Shown here: positions 1 through 6,978 of the stretch, one piece after another | How positions within the stretch are numbered: the stretch's first letter is position 1 | How the letters are laid out: each line of letters opens with the position of its first letter | Assembly: GCF_007714205.1 (NCBI RefSeq) | Contig: NZ_VMQU01000026.1 | Location: 1-47,035, forward strand | From: Mycobacterium helveticum | GTDB taxonomy: Bacteria > Actinomycetota > Actinomycetes > Mycobacteriales > Mycobacteriaceae | DNA length: 47,035 bases | Direction: 5' to 3' | Notes under the pieces: model-generated | Databases searched by the model: none | Told to the model about the DNA's origin: nothing | The model's input: the letters and a program-made list of their open reading frames with translations, nothing else | Position numbers and translations under genes: made by a program

Positions 1-10
1 CTACACTTTC

Positions 11-41
11 GTGACCTGATCAACCAGTATCCTCAGGTCAC
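11..41 (-). terminator. Inverted repeat downstream of the hydrolase-ligase gene
   Basis: A perfect 9-bp inverted repeat, GTGACCTGA at 11-19 and TCAGGTCAC at 33-41, encloses a 13-nt loop. It lies 38 nt past the stop of the minus-strand gene ending at 79, so it could be an intrinsic-type stem. There is no clear U-tract, which is usual for mycobacteria. A protein-binding site is the alternative. Confidence 0.4.
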
Positions 42-78
42 ACCTCAATTCCGCGCGGGAACCCGTCGCAACTTCGGG

Positions 79-3051
79 CTAGACGTCGTGGTGTGTCGCC
101 GCGGTGGCCGCTTGTCGATAGTGACCATCAGCGAGGTCGTGGTACCAGGTCGATTCCCCCGGCGCCGGCAGCCCGGCCTCTCGCAGTTCGGTCGACAGTG
201 GCCGGTAGGAGGGCGTGAGCGGTATGTGGTCGACAATGTGGACGATGGCGGGACGCTGGTCGCGGGGGAGGCCGCCCAACGCGGTGGTCAGGCTGGCCCC
301 CAGGCTAGCCCCAGTGAGGACGCCGTCTTTGCCAACCGTCACGGCCGCCACCGCAACATCGTGCGTTTCGGTCGCAACGGGATACACCACGGCCAGGTCG
401 ATCATGGTGATGTCGCCGAGCGCGTCGCAAATCGGCTGGCAGAAGACCGGTCCGCGCGCCGACTGGATCACGGTGTTTCTGTTGTCGACGAACCAGTAGT
501 CGCCGGCGGTGTCGCGGCGAAACAGATGGTCTGTGGTGATCCACGTGTCTCCCTTGGCGAATACGCCACGCATTGAGACACGTGCGGCATCGAGTCCGGA
601 GCGCGGCTTCGCCAGCAGCACGCCCACCTCTTCATCCGCGCAGGCGCGCACGAACCCGTGGTCGTCCTCGGTAAACCGGCCCGTCGCGGCGTCGTAGCCT
701 CCGAGCCGAATCTCGGCGCTGCCCGGCAGCGGCCGACCCTTGGCCCCGGTCTTCGTGCCGGCAACATTGGCCAGCACCGCGTCCCCCTCGGTGGATGCAT
801 AGAATTCCAGCACGCGGGCGGGAGCGAATCGGTCGGTGACCTTGCGCCACAGCCCGATCGGCATTCCGGCTCCGATGAACAGCCGGATCGGATGATGTTC
901 GGCAAGCTCGGGCGACGCCGCCTCCACCAGTTCGCCCAGCATGGCCCAGGTATAGGTCACCACCGTGACCCCGTAACGGTGGATTTCGTCGGCGAACCGC
1001 GTCGGGTTGACCCCCCGGGTCAAGGCGATTCGCGACCCGCCGGCGACCGCGCCGCCGAGGCCGACCATCAGACCCGACGGATGATGCAGCGGGGCCAGGC
1101 AATAGACGGTGTCACCGCGGCCGAGCACGGCGGCAGTGGCCGTGCCGTAGGCCGACAGCGCCCACCGATGATTGGTGACCTCCTTGACCACCCGGCGTCC
1201 TCCCGTCGTGCTGAAGAACACGAACGCGAGATCGGCTGCACGGCCCGGGTTGGGCCGATACCACTGGGGGAGCGGCGCAACGGACAGGTCGAGGCGGTCC
1301 ATTTCGACGACCCGATCCGAATCCGTCCGGCCGAGGTTCGCGGTGCGGCCGTGACCGAGGACGAGCACCCTGGCGTCGGTCGCGGTAGCCGCCGCCAGAT
1401 GGTAGGGGTCCGTGATGATATCGGCTACCTCGCACAGCTGGACGGCGGCGGTGAGGTCGTCGTCCGGGGGTAGTAGCACCGCCACCGCGCCGATCCGCGA
1501 CAGTGCCGCGATCGCGGTCACGGCGTTGGGGCTGGTGTCCATCAACACACCGATGTGGGCTCCCTGCCGGACACCGACGGCGATGAGGCCGCGCACCGCG
1601 TCGTCGATGCTGCGCTCGGCCGCTGCGTTGGTGTGGACCCGATCCTCGAAGAGAAAGCATTCCTCTTCGGGCGCTCTGTTCGCCTGTTCGGCCATCAACC
1701 CGCCCAACGACACCCGGGTATGGGGTTGCAGCCGACCGAGTCGGGCGAGCCGGGGAAGAGTGCGTACGGCCTCCCCGGCCATCTCCCTGCCGCTGCGCGC
1801 CGCTCCCACCGCGGCATCGGCCAAACCCAGGCCCACGCCGATGCCCAGTTCGGCCAGTACACCGGCCGAGCGACCGATATGCGACGACAGCCCGACCGCG
1901 CCATCGACCCCGACGCCGGGGTCGGGCTCCATCGCATGAACGCCATCGGGCCTGGGGCCTCGGCCGTCTTGCCACAGCACCCATTGACCGACGGTGGGCC
2001 AGGTACGCGTGGCGGCGGTCGATCCGACAACGAGCCCAAAATGGCCTGCGCGCAATAACGCCTCGGACACCTCGGCCCGGGGGGCGGCCCGCAGGATTCC
2101 TCGCACGGACGCGGGTTGGCCGATGTCGTCGATCTCGCCGATGAAAGCAAGGACCGGACAGGTGATTTCCGCGAGCGTGATCAACGTGCCGTCGATCACG
2201 GCGCCGCCGGCCATCATGCGGTTATGCACCACGAACTGCCGTAACAGTTCGGCGACCGCAGGGCCCGACCATGCCACCCAGCCCTCCGCCTCAAGGAAGC
2301 GGCGTTGCTGTTCCCGGGGCAGCAACGCCTCCCGGTCATGGAGTTGCCGTAGAAAGTCCCATCTCGCCCGGACCGTCTTGACCGGGTCCAGAAGCTGAAA
2401 CCCGGTACGGGCCATCCATCCGGATACCGAGAGACGGTTGAACACGTGGTCGGCGACCAGCTGGGCGGCACGGCCCGCCAGGGCCGCGGGAATTCCGAAC
2501 GGCAGACCGCTGAGCGCATCGACGGCGCTACCCAGTGTGATGACGCTGGCCAGGCCCACGGAACGTCGGTAGGCCGCGGTTTGATAGCAGAACATGCCGC
2601 CCTGCGAGTAGCCCGCCAAATGCACCTTGCGGCCGGTGTGTGCACGTACCGAGTCGATGACCCGGCTCAGCGCGACGACATGGTCGCTCAACGTACGTTC
2701 GAGCCCGCCGGTTTCCCGATCCGGTGAGCCGAAGTCCACCACCCACGGGTCCACACCAAGATCGTGCAGGACACCGACCGCGCCCTGGTCTCTGGTGACG
2801 TCAAACACGTTGGCCGACATCATCATCGGCGGCACAAGTACTACCGGCGGCCGTGGCGCGTCGTTCGCCTTGTCGGGGAAGTACCTTCGTAGCCGGTACA
2901 TGTCGGACCGCTCCACGATCTGAAACGGCGACGGACGGGATCCGGTCTGAAAGCCGCCGAACCGCAGCACCTCGACACCGTTCTGCACGGTGGCGATCAC
3001 CCGGTTCGCGGGACCCGCTATCGAATCGCTACCCCATCTCACCGCTACCAC
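79..3051 (-). CDS. Alpha/beta hydrolase fused to AMP-binding (acyl-CoA synthetase-like) domain
   Basis: A 990-residue two-domain protein. Residues 1 to about 370 are an alpha/beta hydrolase of the PHA-synthase/depolymerase type: an oxyanion stretch VPPMMMSANVFDV near residue 75 and a nucleophile elbow GYSQGG near 147. Residues about 440-970 are an ANL adenylating domain: P-loop-like FFSTTGGRRVVKEV, A5-like EFYASTEGD, and late motifs around GDTWITTDHLF. The P-loop is degenerate (no TSGTTGxPKG), and the hinge and catalytic-lysine region is not typical, so ligase activity may be altered. The inferred role is acyl activation linked to ester or thioester hydrolysis in lipid metabolism. The start is the GTG at 3051; an in-frame GTG at 3042 is an alternative. 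The gene is monocistronic, with a stem-loop downstream. Confidence 0.85.
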   Translation of the reverse strand: MVAVRWGSDSIAGPANRVIATVQNGVEVLRFGGFQTGSRPSPFQIVERSDMYRLRRYFPDKANDAPRPPVVLVPPMMMSANVFDVTRDQGAVGVLHDLGVDPWVVDFGSPDRETGGLERTLSDHVVALSRVIDSVRAHTGRKVHLAGYSQGGMFCYQTAAYRRSVGLASVITLGSAVDALSGLPFGIPAALAGRAAQLVADHVFNRLSVSGWMARTGFQLLDPVKTVRARWDFLRQLHDREALLPREQQRRFLEAEGWVAWSGPAVAELLRQFVVHNRMMAGGAVIDGTLITLAEITCPVLAFIGEIDDIGQPASVRGILRAAPRAEVSEALLRAGHFGLVVGSTAATRTWPTVGQWVLWQDGRGPRPDGVHAMEPDPGVGVDGAVGLSSHIGRSAGVLAELGIGVGLGLADAAVGAARSGREMAGEAVRTLPRLARLGRLQPHTRVSLGGLMAEQANRAPEEECFLFEDRVHTNAAAERSIDDAVRGLIAVGVRQGAHIGVLMDTSPNAVTAIAALSRIGAVAVLLPPDDDLTAAVQLCEVADIITDPYHLAAATATDARVLVLGHGRTANLGRTDSDRVVEMDRLDLSVAPLPQWYRPNPGRAADLAFVFFSTTGGRRVVKEVTNHRWALSAYGTATAAVLGRGDTVYCLAPLHHPSGLMVGLGGAVAGGSRIALTRGVNPTRFADEIHRYGVTVVTYTWAMLGELVEAASPELAEHHPIRLFIGAGMPIGLWRKVTDRFAPARVLEFYASTEGDAVLANVAGTKTGAKGRPLPGSAEIRLGGYDAATGRFTEDDHGFVRACADEEVGVLLAKPRSGLDAARVSMRGVFAKGDTWITTDHLFRRDTAGDYWFVDNRNTVIQSARGPVFCQPICDALGDITMIDLAVVYPVATETHDVAVAAVTVGKDGVLTGASLGASLTTALGGLPRDQRPAIVHIVDHIPLTPSYRPLSTELREAGLPAPGESTWYHDLADGHYRQAATAATHHDV

Positions 3052-3278
3052 ACATCACCCGGACACTCCTGCTGATCACGCATACATTGGCGTCACCCAC
3101 GCCCGACAGTACGCGCAGTGGCTGCCGTCGCCGCGGGTCCGCCGACCCCGCGAACTCACGCACTGCGACCCTTCGGCCAGCCGTTGACACGCCCGCAACA
3201 TCGGCGCCGGTTCGCAGTCGAGATGACCGCGCTGGGGCCATTCTTCAAGGGGGAGATTCCAGACTGTGGTCTTTTCGG

Positions 3279-3518
3279 ATGAGGCAACGGGCTCATGCCG
3301 CGTTATTGACCGCATTCATGACAGCAGCGCTCGCGCTGCCTGCGCCTATCCTCAGCCCCGCCCAATCCGGTGCACCAGTTCGTGGCCGCATGCCATGGTT
3401 GCGCAGAGGCACGCACCCGCGTCCGCCTTCTCGAGAGGCGGTCTTCTCGAGAGGCGGTGATGTCATGTCCCGACTACCCACCACGACCTACCCCGAGGCG
3501 GCCAGCGGTGTACTGTGA
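3279..3518 (+). CDS. Candidate small exported protein
   Basis: An 80-residue open frame starting ATG at 3279. It opens with a basic n-region (MRQRAHA), a hydrophobic core (ALLTAFMTAALALPAPI) and a possible AQS-G cleavage region, which reads like a secretion signal. The mature part is Arg/Pro rich and unrecognised. A purine-rich GGGGGAG lies about 24 nt upstream, too far for a good ribosome site. The frame spans the 16-bp tandem duplication at 3427-3458, which would add residues. It may be a remnant or chance. Confidence 0.25.
   Translation: MRQRAHAALLTAFMTAALALPAPILSPAQSGAPVRGRMPWLRRGTHPRPPSREAVFSRGGDVMSRLPTTTYPEAASGVL
3427..3458. repeat. 16-bp tandem duplication
   Basis: CTTCTCGAGAGGCGGT occurs twice head to tail (3427-3442 and 3443-3458), identical in both copies. 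It is the first of five short tandem duplications within about 0.9 kb. Confidence 0.9.
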
Positions 3519-3557
3519 CAAAGTAGGCATACAACGTAGACAAAGTCATTTAGCAAG

Positions 3558-3585
3558 CGTTTTGACAGAGTCGTTTTGACAGAGT
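3558..3585. repeat. 14-bp tandem duplication containing TTGACA
   Basis: CGTTTTGACAGAGT occurs twice in tandem (3558-3571 and 3572-3585), identical. Each copy carries a TTGACA hexamer, so a promoter -35 element has been duplicated with a 14-bp offset. The surrounding 100 bp is clearly lower in GC than the rest of the window. Confidence 0.9.
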
Positions 3586-3604
3586 TACGAACCCGAAATA
3601 TTCG
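3562..3604 (+). promoter_or_regulatory. Candidate SigA-type promoter with twin -35 boxes
   Basis: TTGACA at 3562-3567 and again at 3576-3581. From the second, AATATT at 3597-3602 (15-nt spacer) or TATTCG at 3599-3604 (17 nt) could be the -10. It points toward the small Cys-rich frame at 3634 and the HPF-like gene at 3888. The call is by eye only. Confidence 0.45.
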
Positions 3605-3633
3605 AAAGGCAGTGCCCACTCGAGTTTGCTGCC

Positions 3634-3891
3634 GTGGTCGATGCGGTTTGCGATTCTGTCCCGGACATCGGGTGCGGTCACTGCGCAAAGCCGACATGCA
3701 TCGCGACAACCCCAACTATGCGTGCCCGAACCGCGTGCCCGCGCTGTAGTCAACGAAGAGCGGCCCCGATGGAAAAAGCAGCGCTCGGGTCCGCACCCGG
3801 CGCGATCACCGCAGCGGCAATGTCGCCGACTGCGCGACAACCGAAAACGAGACCGCCCGAAATGAGGCCACCCGAAATGAGACCACGATGA
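3634..3891 (+). CDS. Candidate small cysteine-rich protein, overlapping the HPF-like gene
   Basis: An 85-residue frame starting GTG at 3634. It contains CGHCAKPTC and CPRC, a spacing that could bind zinc, and ends in a Pro/Glu/Met/Arg tail encoded by the 15-bp repeat at 3841-3885. Its TGA overlaps the ATG of the next gene in an ATGA arrangement typical of translational coupling. Third-position GC is only moderate and no good ribosome site is visible, so it may instead be 5' leader. Family not recognised. Confidence 0.3.
   Translation: MVDAVCDSVPDIGCGHCAKPTCIATTPTMRARTACPRCSQRRAAPMEKAALGSAPGAITAAAMSPTARQPKTRPPEMRPPEMRPR
3841..3885. repeat. Three 15-bp tandem units before the HPF-like start
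   Basis: Three head-to-tail 15-bp units: CCGAAAACGAGACCG (3841-3855), CCCGAAATGAGGCCA (3856-3870) and CCCGAAATGAGACCA (3871-3885). The first is diverged. They end 2 nt before the ATG at 3888, occupying the place of the ribosome-binding site, where GAGA or GAGG within the units could pair weakly with 16S rRNA. Confidence 0.8.
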
Positions 3892-4280
3892 CAAACTCTG
3901 AGGACGAACAACGAGATGTCTTCGGGGGCATCATGCTTCATGTGGGTGCGGGATTCAAAGAGAATGAGCGCCCCCACGTGGTGGAGGCATTGTCGACGCT
4001 CGCGCCGCACCTGGGAAGGTGGAATCCTGACGACGTGGTCGTGGATGTCTCCCTACAGGACCGCGGCGGCAAGGAGCAGCGCGTCACATTGCGCACGAGC
4101 CTGCCCGGCTTTCCGCCATTGGTAGCGGTTGCTGACAACCCGGACGTAACCCACGCCCTCGGCGAAGCAAAGCACGAGCTGATTCGCCAGATTGAACACC
4201 AGAAGGCGGAGCGGGAACCCATGCACAACCGCCGGCTCAGGAACAACACGGTCCGGCATCCTAAGACCCCCACGCCGTGA
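3888..4280 (+). CDS. S30AE/HPF-like ribosome hibernation protein (short form)
   Basis: A 130-residue protein. Residues about 15-105 look like the S30AE (sigma-54 modulation/HPF) fold: an opening strand around HVGAGFKENERPHVVEALS, a strand VVVDVSLQDRGGKEQRVTL, and a last helix HALGEAKHELIRQIEHQKAE. It lacks the C-terminal dimerising domain of long HPF and instead has a short basic tail ending NNTVRHPKTPTP. Known relatives (RafH, Rv0079-type) bind ribosomes during hypoxia or stationary phase, and that role is inferred here. The ATG at 3888 follows a 15-bp repeat array. The stop sits inside an 11-bp duplication. No DosR-type box could be made out upstream. Confidence 0.65.
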   Translation: MTNSEDEQRDVFGGIMLHVGAGFKENERPHVVEALSTLAPHLGRWNPDDVVVDVSLQDRGGKEQRVTLRTSLPGFPPLVAVADNPDVTHALGEAKHELIRQIEHQKAEREPMHNRRLRNNTVRHPKTPTP

Positions 4281-4292
4281 GCACGCCGTGAG
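4271..4292. repeat. 11-bp tandem duplication over the HPF-like stop
   Basis: CACGCCGTGAG at 4271-4281 and again at 4282-4292, identical. The HPF-like TGA (4278-4280) lies in copy one, and copy two supplies a GTG used by the next candidate frame. Confidence 0.85.
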
Positions 4293-4677
4293 AGAGCTCC
4301 CCATCCACAACCGCCTCATCCACAACCGCCCCATCCACAACGTGAGTCAGACACCGCTGCAGAGCGTTATCGACGCGGGCGACTCGGCGAACGCCGCGGG
4401 CCCGGCCAGCAGCTCGCTTATGTGGGCAGACAGAGACAAGATGACGCACATCGCCGAAGCGCGAGTTATCACCAACCAGCGGGCCATGGGCAGGTCGATG
4501 CCAGCAGCTACCGATCGGCCGTACCTCACCGCCGGGGAAGTCCTCCGGGCGGGCATGCGCCGGGCCGCCGGACGCAAAGAAATGGCTGCCGCGAAGTCAA
4601 CGTGGGATTCCGAAGGCGGCGCTACGGATCGGCGAACGATCCACCGCTCGGCCGGGGCCGGGCCCGTGGTCGGCTAG
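4288..4677 (+). CDS. Hypothetical protein with PIHNR-type repeat
   Basis: A 129-residue frame from GTG 4288 to TAG 4677, 7 nt before the TetR start. Third codon positions are mostly G or C, as in real genes here. The N-terminus carries three five-residue repeats (PIHNR, LIHNR, PIHNV) encoded by the 15-bp DNA repeat at 4302-4346. The remainder is hydrophilic with an Arg/Lys-rich middle (LRAGMRRAAGRKEMAAAK). No family recognised. In-frame starts at GTG 4341 or ATG 4420 are possible. It fills the gap between the HPF-like gene and tetR and may be co-transcribed with both. Confidence 0.4.
   Translation: MRELPIHNRLIHNRPIHNVSQTPLQSVIDAGDSANAAGPASSSLMWADRDKMTHIAEARVITNQRAMGRSMPAATDRPYLTAGEVLRAGMRRAAGRKEMAAAKSTWDSEGGATDRRTIHRSAGAGPVVG
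4302..4346. repeat. Three 15-bp tandem units (CATCCACAACCGCCY)
   Basis: CATCCACAACCGCCT (4302-4316), CATCCACAACCGCCC (4317-4331) and a diverged CATCCACAACGTGAG (4332-4346). A unit of 15 bp keeps reading frame, giving an I-H-N repeat in the frame starting at 4288. Confidence 0.9.
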
Positions 4678-4684
4678 GTGCTTG

Positions 4685-5446
4685 ATGACGCAGTCAGCTG
4701 GACTATCAGGTTCCGGGCAGGCCGGCGAGCCGGATTCCCACGGCGAGGACGAGGAGGGCAGCCGAATCACCCGTGCGGCAATCTTGGTCAGTGCGCTGGA
4801 GATCATCGATCGTGATGGCGTCGAGGGGCTGTCGATGCGTCGCCTCGGCGAGGCGGTCGGCCGGGATCCGATGGTGCTCTACCGGCATGTGCCGAACAAG
4901 GCCGCCGTGCTCGATGGGGTGGTCGAGATGGTCTTCGAGCAATTATCGCTGGATACCGCACGTCCGGGCTGGGCGGCCGCCCTGCGGGACCTCGCCCATG
5001 ACTTCCGTGATTTAGCGTGTGCACACCCAAACGTGGTGCCGCTCTTAGTCACCCGGCCCATTGCGACGCCGCTCGGGATGCGGCCACAGGGCATGCTCCG
5101 ACAACTCGAAGATGTGCTCGCGCTACTGATTGGGGCGGGCTTCAGCGGGGTCGACGCGGTCTTCGTGTACCGGGCACTGTTCGGGTTCCTCTACGGTCAT
5201 GTGCTCACCGAGTTGCAGGAGGTCCTCGAACGACCCGAGGAGACCGACGACGTCTTGCGTCTGGGCTTGCACCGGCTGCGGATCAGCGAATTCCCCCGGC
5301 TGCGCTCGCTCGCGCCGACTTGGGCCGCCTACGATGGGCTGATCGAACTCGACCGCGGACTTGACATCCTGCTCAGTGGGCTGTCCACCCGACTCGATTT
5401 ACCCGATGACACAACCGGGTCGGCGCGCACGCCCGGGTCACGATAA
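4685..5446 (+). CDS. TetR family transcriptional regulator
   Basis: A 253-residue regulator. An N-terminal TetR helix-turn-helix spans about residues 28-75 (RITRAAILVSALEIIDRDG, then LSMRRLGEAVGRDPMVLYRHVPNK), followed by an all-helical ligand domain of the TetR_C (tetracycline-repressor-like) type. The N-terminal 25 residues are an acidic extension. The start may be ATG 4685 or the adjacent TTG 4682, with AGGTG just upstream. It lies 106 nt before the desaturase in the same direction, so the likely job is to control that gene in response to an acyl ligand. That is inference. No operator palindrome was found. Confidence 0.9.
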   Translation: MTQSAGLSGSGQAGEPDSHGEDEEGSRITRAAILVSALEIIDRDGVEGLSMRRLGEAVGRDPMVLYRHVPNKAAVLDGVVEMVFEQLSLDTARPGWAAALRDLAHDFRDLACAHPNVVPLLVTRPIATPLGMRPQGMLRQLEDVLALLIGAGFSGVDAVFVYRALFGFLYGHVLTELQEVLERPEETDDVLRLGLHRLRISEFPRLRSLAPTWAAYDGLIELDRGLDILLSGLSTRLDLPDDTTGSARTPGSR

Positions 5447-5552
5447 CTATGCCGCTAAGAACGGACATGACCATGATGGTGCCGCCGCCCGAATCCCGTC
5501 CGGCCGCGAGCCGGGCGAATACCCACCTCGTCGAGATACCCGGGATGCGTCG

Positions 5553-6752
5553 ATGGCAATAACGAACGTAGCCGCATACGCCCATCTGAGCGACGCGGAC
5601 CTCGAGGCGCTCGGAGCCGATTTGGAAGCGATCCGCCGCGACATCGAGGGTTCGCGCGGCAAAGAGGACAGGGCATACATTCAGCGCACCATCGCGTTTC
5701 AGCGATTTCTCGAGATCGCGGCGCGCCTGGTTATCGCCGGCACCCGCAGCAAGATGGGCTGGGCGCTCGGTACCCTCGCGCTCGCGGTGGCCAAGAGTGT
5801 CGAGAACATGGAACTTGGCCATAATATCGGCCACGGCCAATGGGATTGGATGAACGACCCCGAGATCCACTCCAACACGTGGGAGTGGGACATGGCGGGT
5901 CTGTCGTCGCAGTGGCGGTACTCCCACAACTATCGGCACCACATGTTCACCAATGTCATCGGGGTGGACGACGACCTCGGTTTCGGTGTCCTGCGGGTAA
6001 CCCGCGACCAGGAGTGGCGGCGCAGCAATCTCTTCCAGCCCTTGCGAAACGTGCTGTTGGCCGTCATGTTCGAATGGGGCATCGCGATGCACGGCTTGCA
6101 TTCGGAGCATGAGCGCGCGGCGACCGACGCGCAGAAGTCTGCCGATACCCGAGCGCTGATCCGCAAGATGGCTCGGCAGGGCGGGAAGGACTATGTATTC
6201 TTTCCCGCTCTCAGTCTTCGACGATGGCGCCGCACACTCACGGCGAACGTGGCCGCCAACCTGCTACGCAACGTGTGGGCGTATGTCGTGATCGTGTGCG
6301 GGCACTTTCCGCACGGCGCAGAGAAGTTCACCGCGGCCGTGCTGGAGGGTGAGACGAAGCCCGAATGGTATCTGCGACAAATGCTGGGTACCGCGAACTT
6401 TGACGCTGGGCCGGTGTTGGCCTTCCTGAGTGGAAATCTTTGCTACCAGATCGAACACCACCTTTTCCCCGATCTGCCGAGCAACCGTTATGCGGAGATC
6501 GCCCAACGGGTCCGGGCGGTGTGCGCCACCTACGACCTGCCGTATACGACCGGTCCGCTTGTTCGCCAGTACCTGCTCACCTTTCGCATCATTTCCACGT
6601 TGGCACTTCCGGATCGGTTCCTGGCCGGCAATGCCGGCGACACACCGGAGGCGGCGTCAGGAAGGCACATTCCGCGACGTCGACGCACCTTACGTGTCGG
6701 GCGAGGTCAATGGCGACACGCGGCGACGGGGATCAGTAACCGGGCGACCTGA
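5553..6752 (+). CDS. DesA3-like membrane acyl-CoA/acyl-lipid desaturase
   Basis: A 399-residue integral membrane di-iron desaturase closely resembling M. tuberculosis DesA3 (Rv3229c), which makes oleoyl-CoA from stearoyl-CoA. Three histidine boxes are visible: HNIGH near residue 90, HNYRHH near 127, and QIEHH near 300 in NLCYQIEHHLFPDLPSNR. The start ATG 5553 is chosen because MAITNVAAYAHLSDADLE aligns with the DesA3 start; an open frame runs upstream to 5361 without homology. DesA3 works with an oxidoreductase partner (Rv3230c), and none is adjacent here. The C-terminal 30 residues are basic and unlike DesA3. It probably forms a transcription unit with the TetR gene. Confidence 0.9.
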   Translation: MAITNVAAYAHLSDADLEALGADLEAIRRDIEGSRGKEDRAYIQRTIAFQRFLEIAARLVIAGTRSKMGWALGTLALAVAKSVENMELGHNIGHGQWDWMNDPEIHSNTWEWDMAGLSSQWRYSHNYRHHMFTNVIGVDDDLGFGVLRVTRDQEWRRSNLFQPLRNVLLAVMFEWGIAMHGLHSEHERAATDAQKSADTRALIRKMARQGGKDYVFFPALSLRRWRRTLTANVAANLLRNVWAYVVIVCGHFPHGAEKFTAAVLEGETKPEWYLRQMLGTANFDAGPVLAFLSGNLCYQIEHHLFPDLPSNRYAEIAQRVRAVCATYDLPYTTGPLVRQYLLTFRIISTLALPDRFLAGNAGDTPEAASGRHIPRRRRTLRVGRGQWRHAATGISNRAT

Positions 6753-6978
6753 GCCGTGGGCATTTGGCGTTGCACCCGCGCAGCGTTGGATTGGCCCGAC
6801 GTCGGACCGAACTATTGGCGAGTCGGCCGCGGATCGGTAGGACCGTTCGGCCCCAGCCGGCCGAGTTTGGGCCCCGCCGGAACCTAACTCCCTCCACGAT
6901 GAGGTATTGCGACCCTAGTACGCGGCGGCCTCGACTGGTCGACTCTGACCAGACGGCCGGGAGCGACCGGAAGGATCA

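Noticed and set aside
1..80. Plus-strand 3' end of a gene entering from the left
   Set aside because: The frame is open, but it stays open through the antisense of the first gene and shows no recognisable protein; the inverted repeat at 11-41 explains the sequence better.
5361..5552. N-terminal extension of the desaturase
   Set aside because: The frame is open upstream but overlaps the TetR gene and has no similarity; the DesA3-like start MAITNV at 5553 aligns with the family.
6838..6853. DosR-like box before the metal pump
   Set aside because: AGGACC-GTT-CGGCCCC resembles the GGGACC/GGCCC half-sites but the spacing is one base too long. No other DosR-type site was found near the HPF-like gene or the desaturase.
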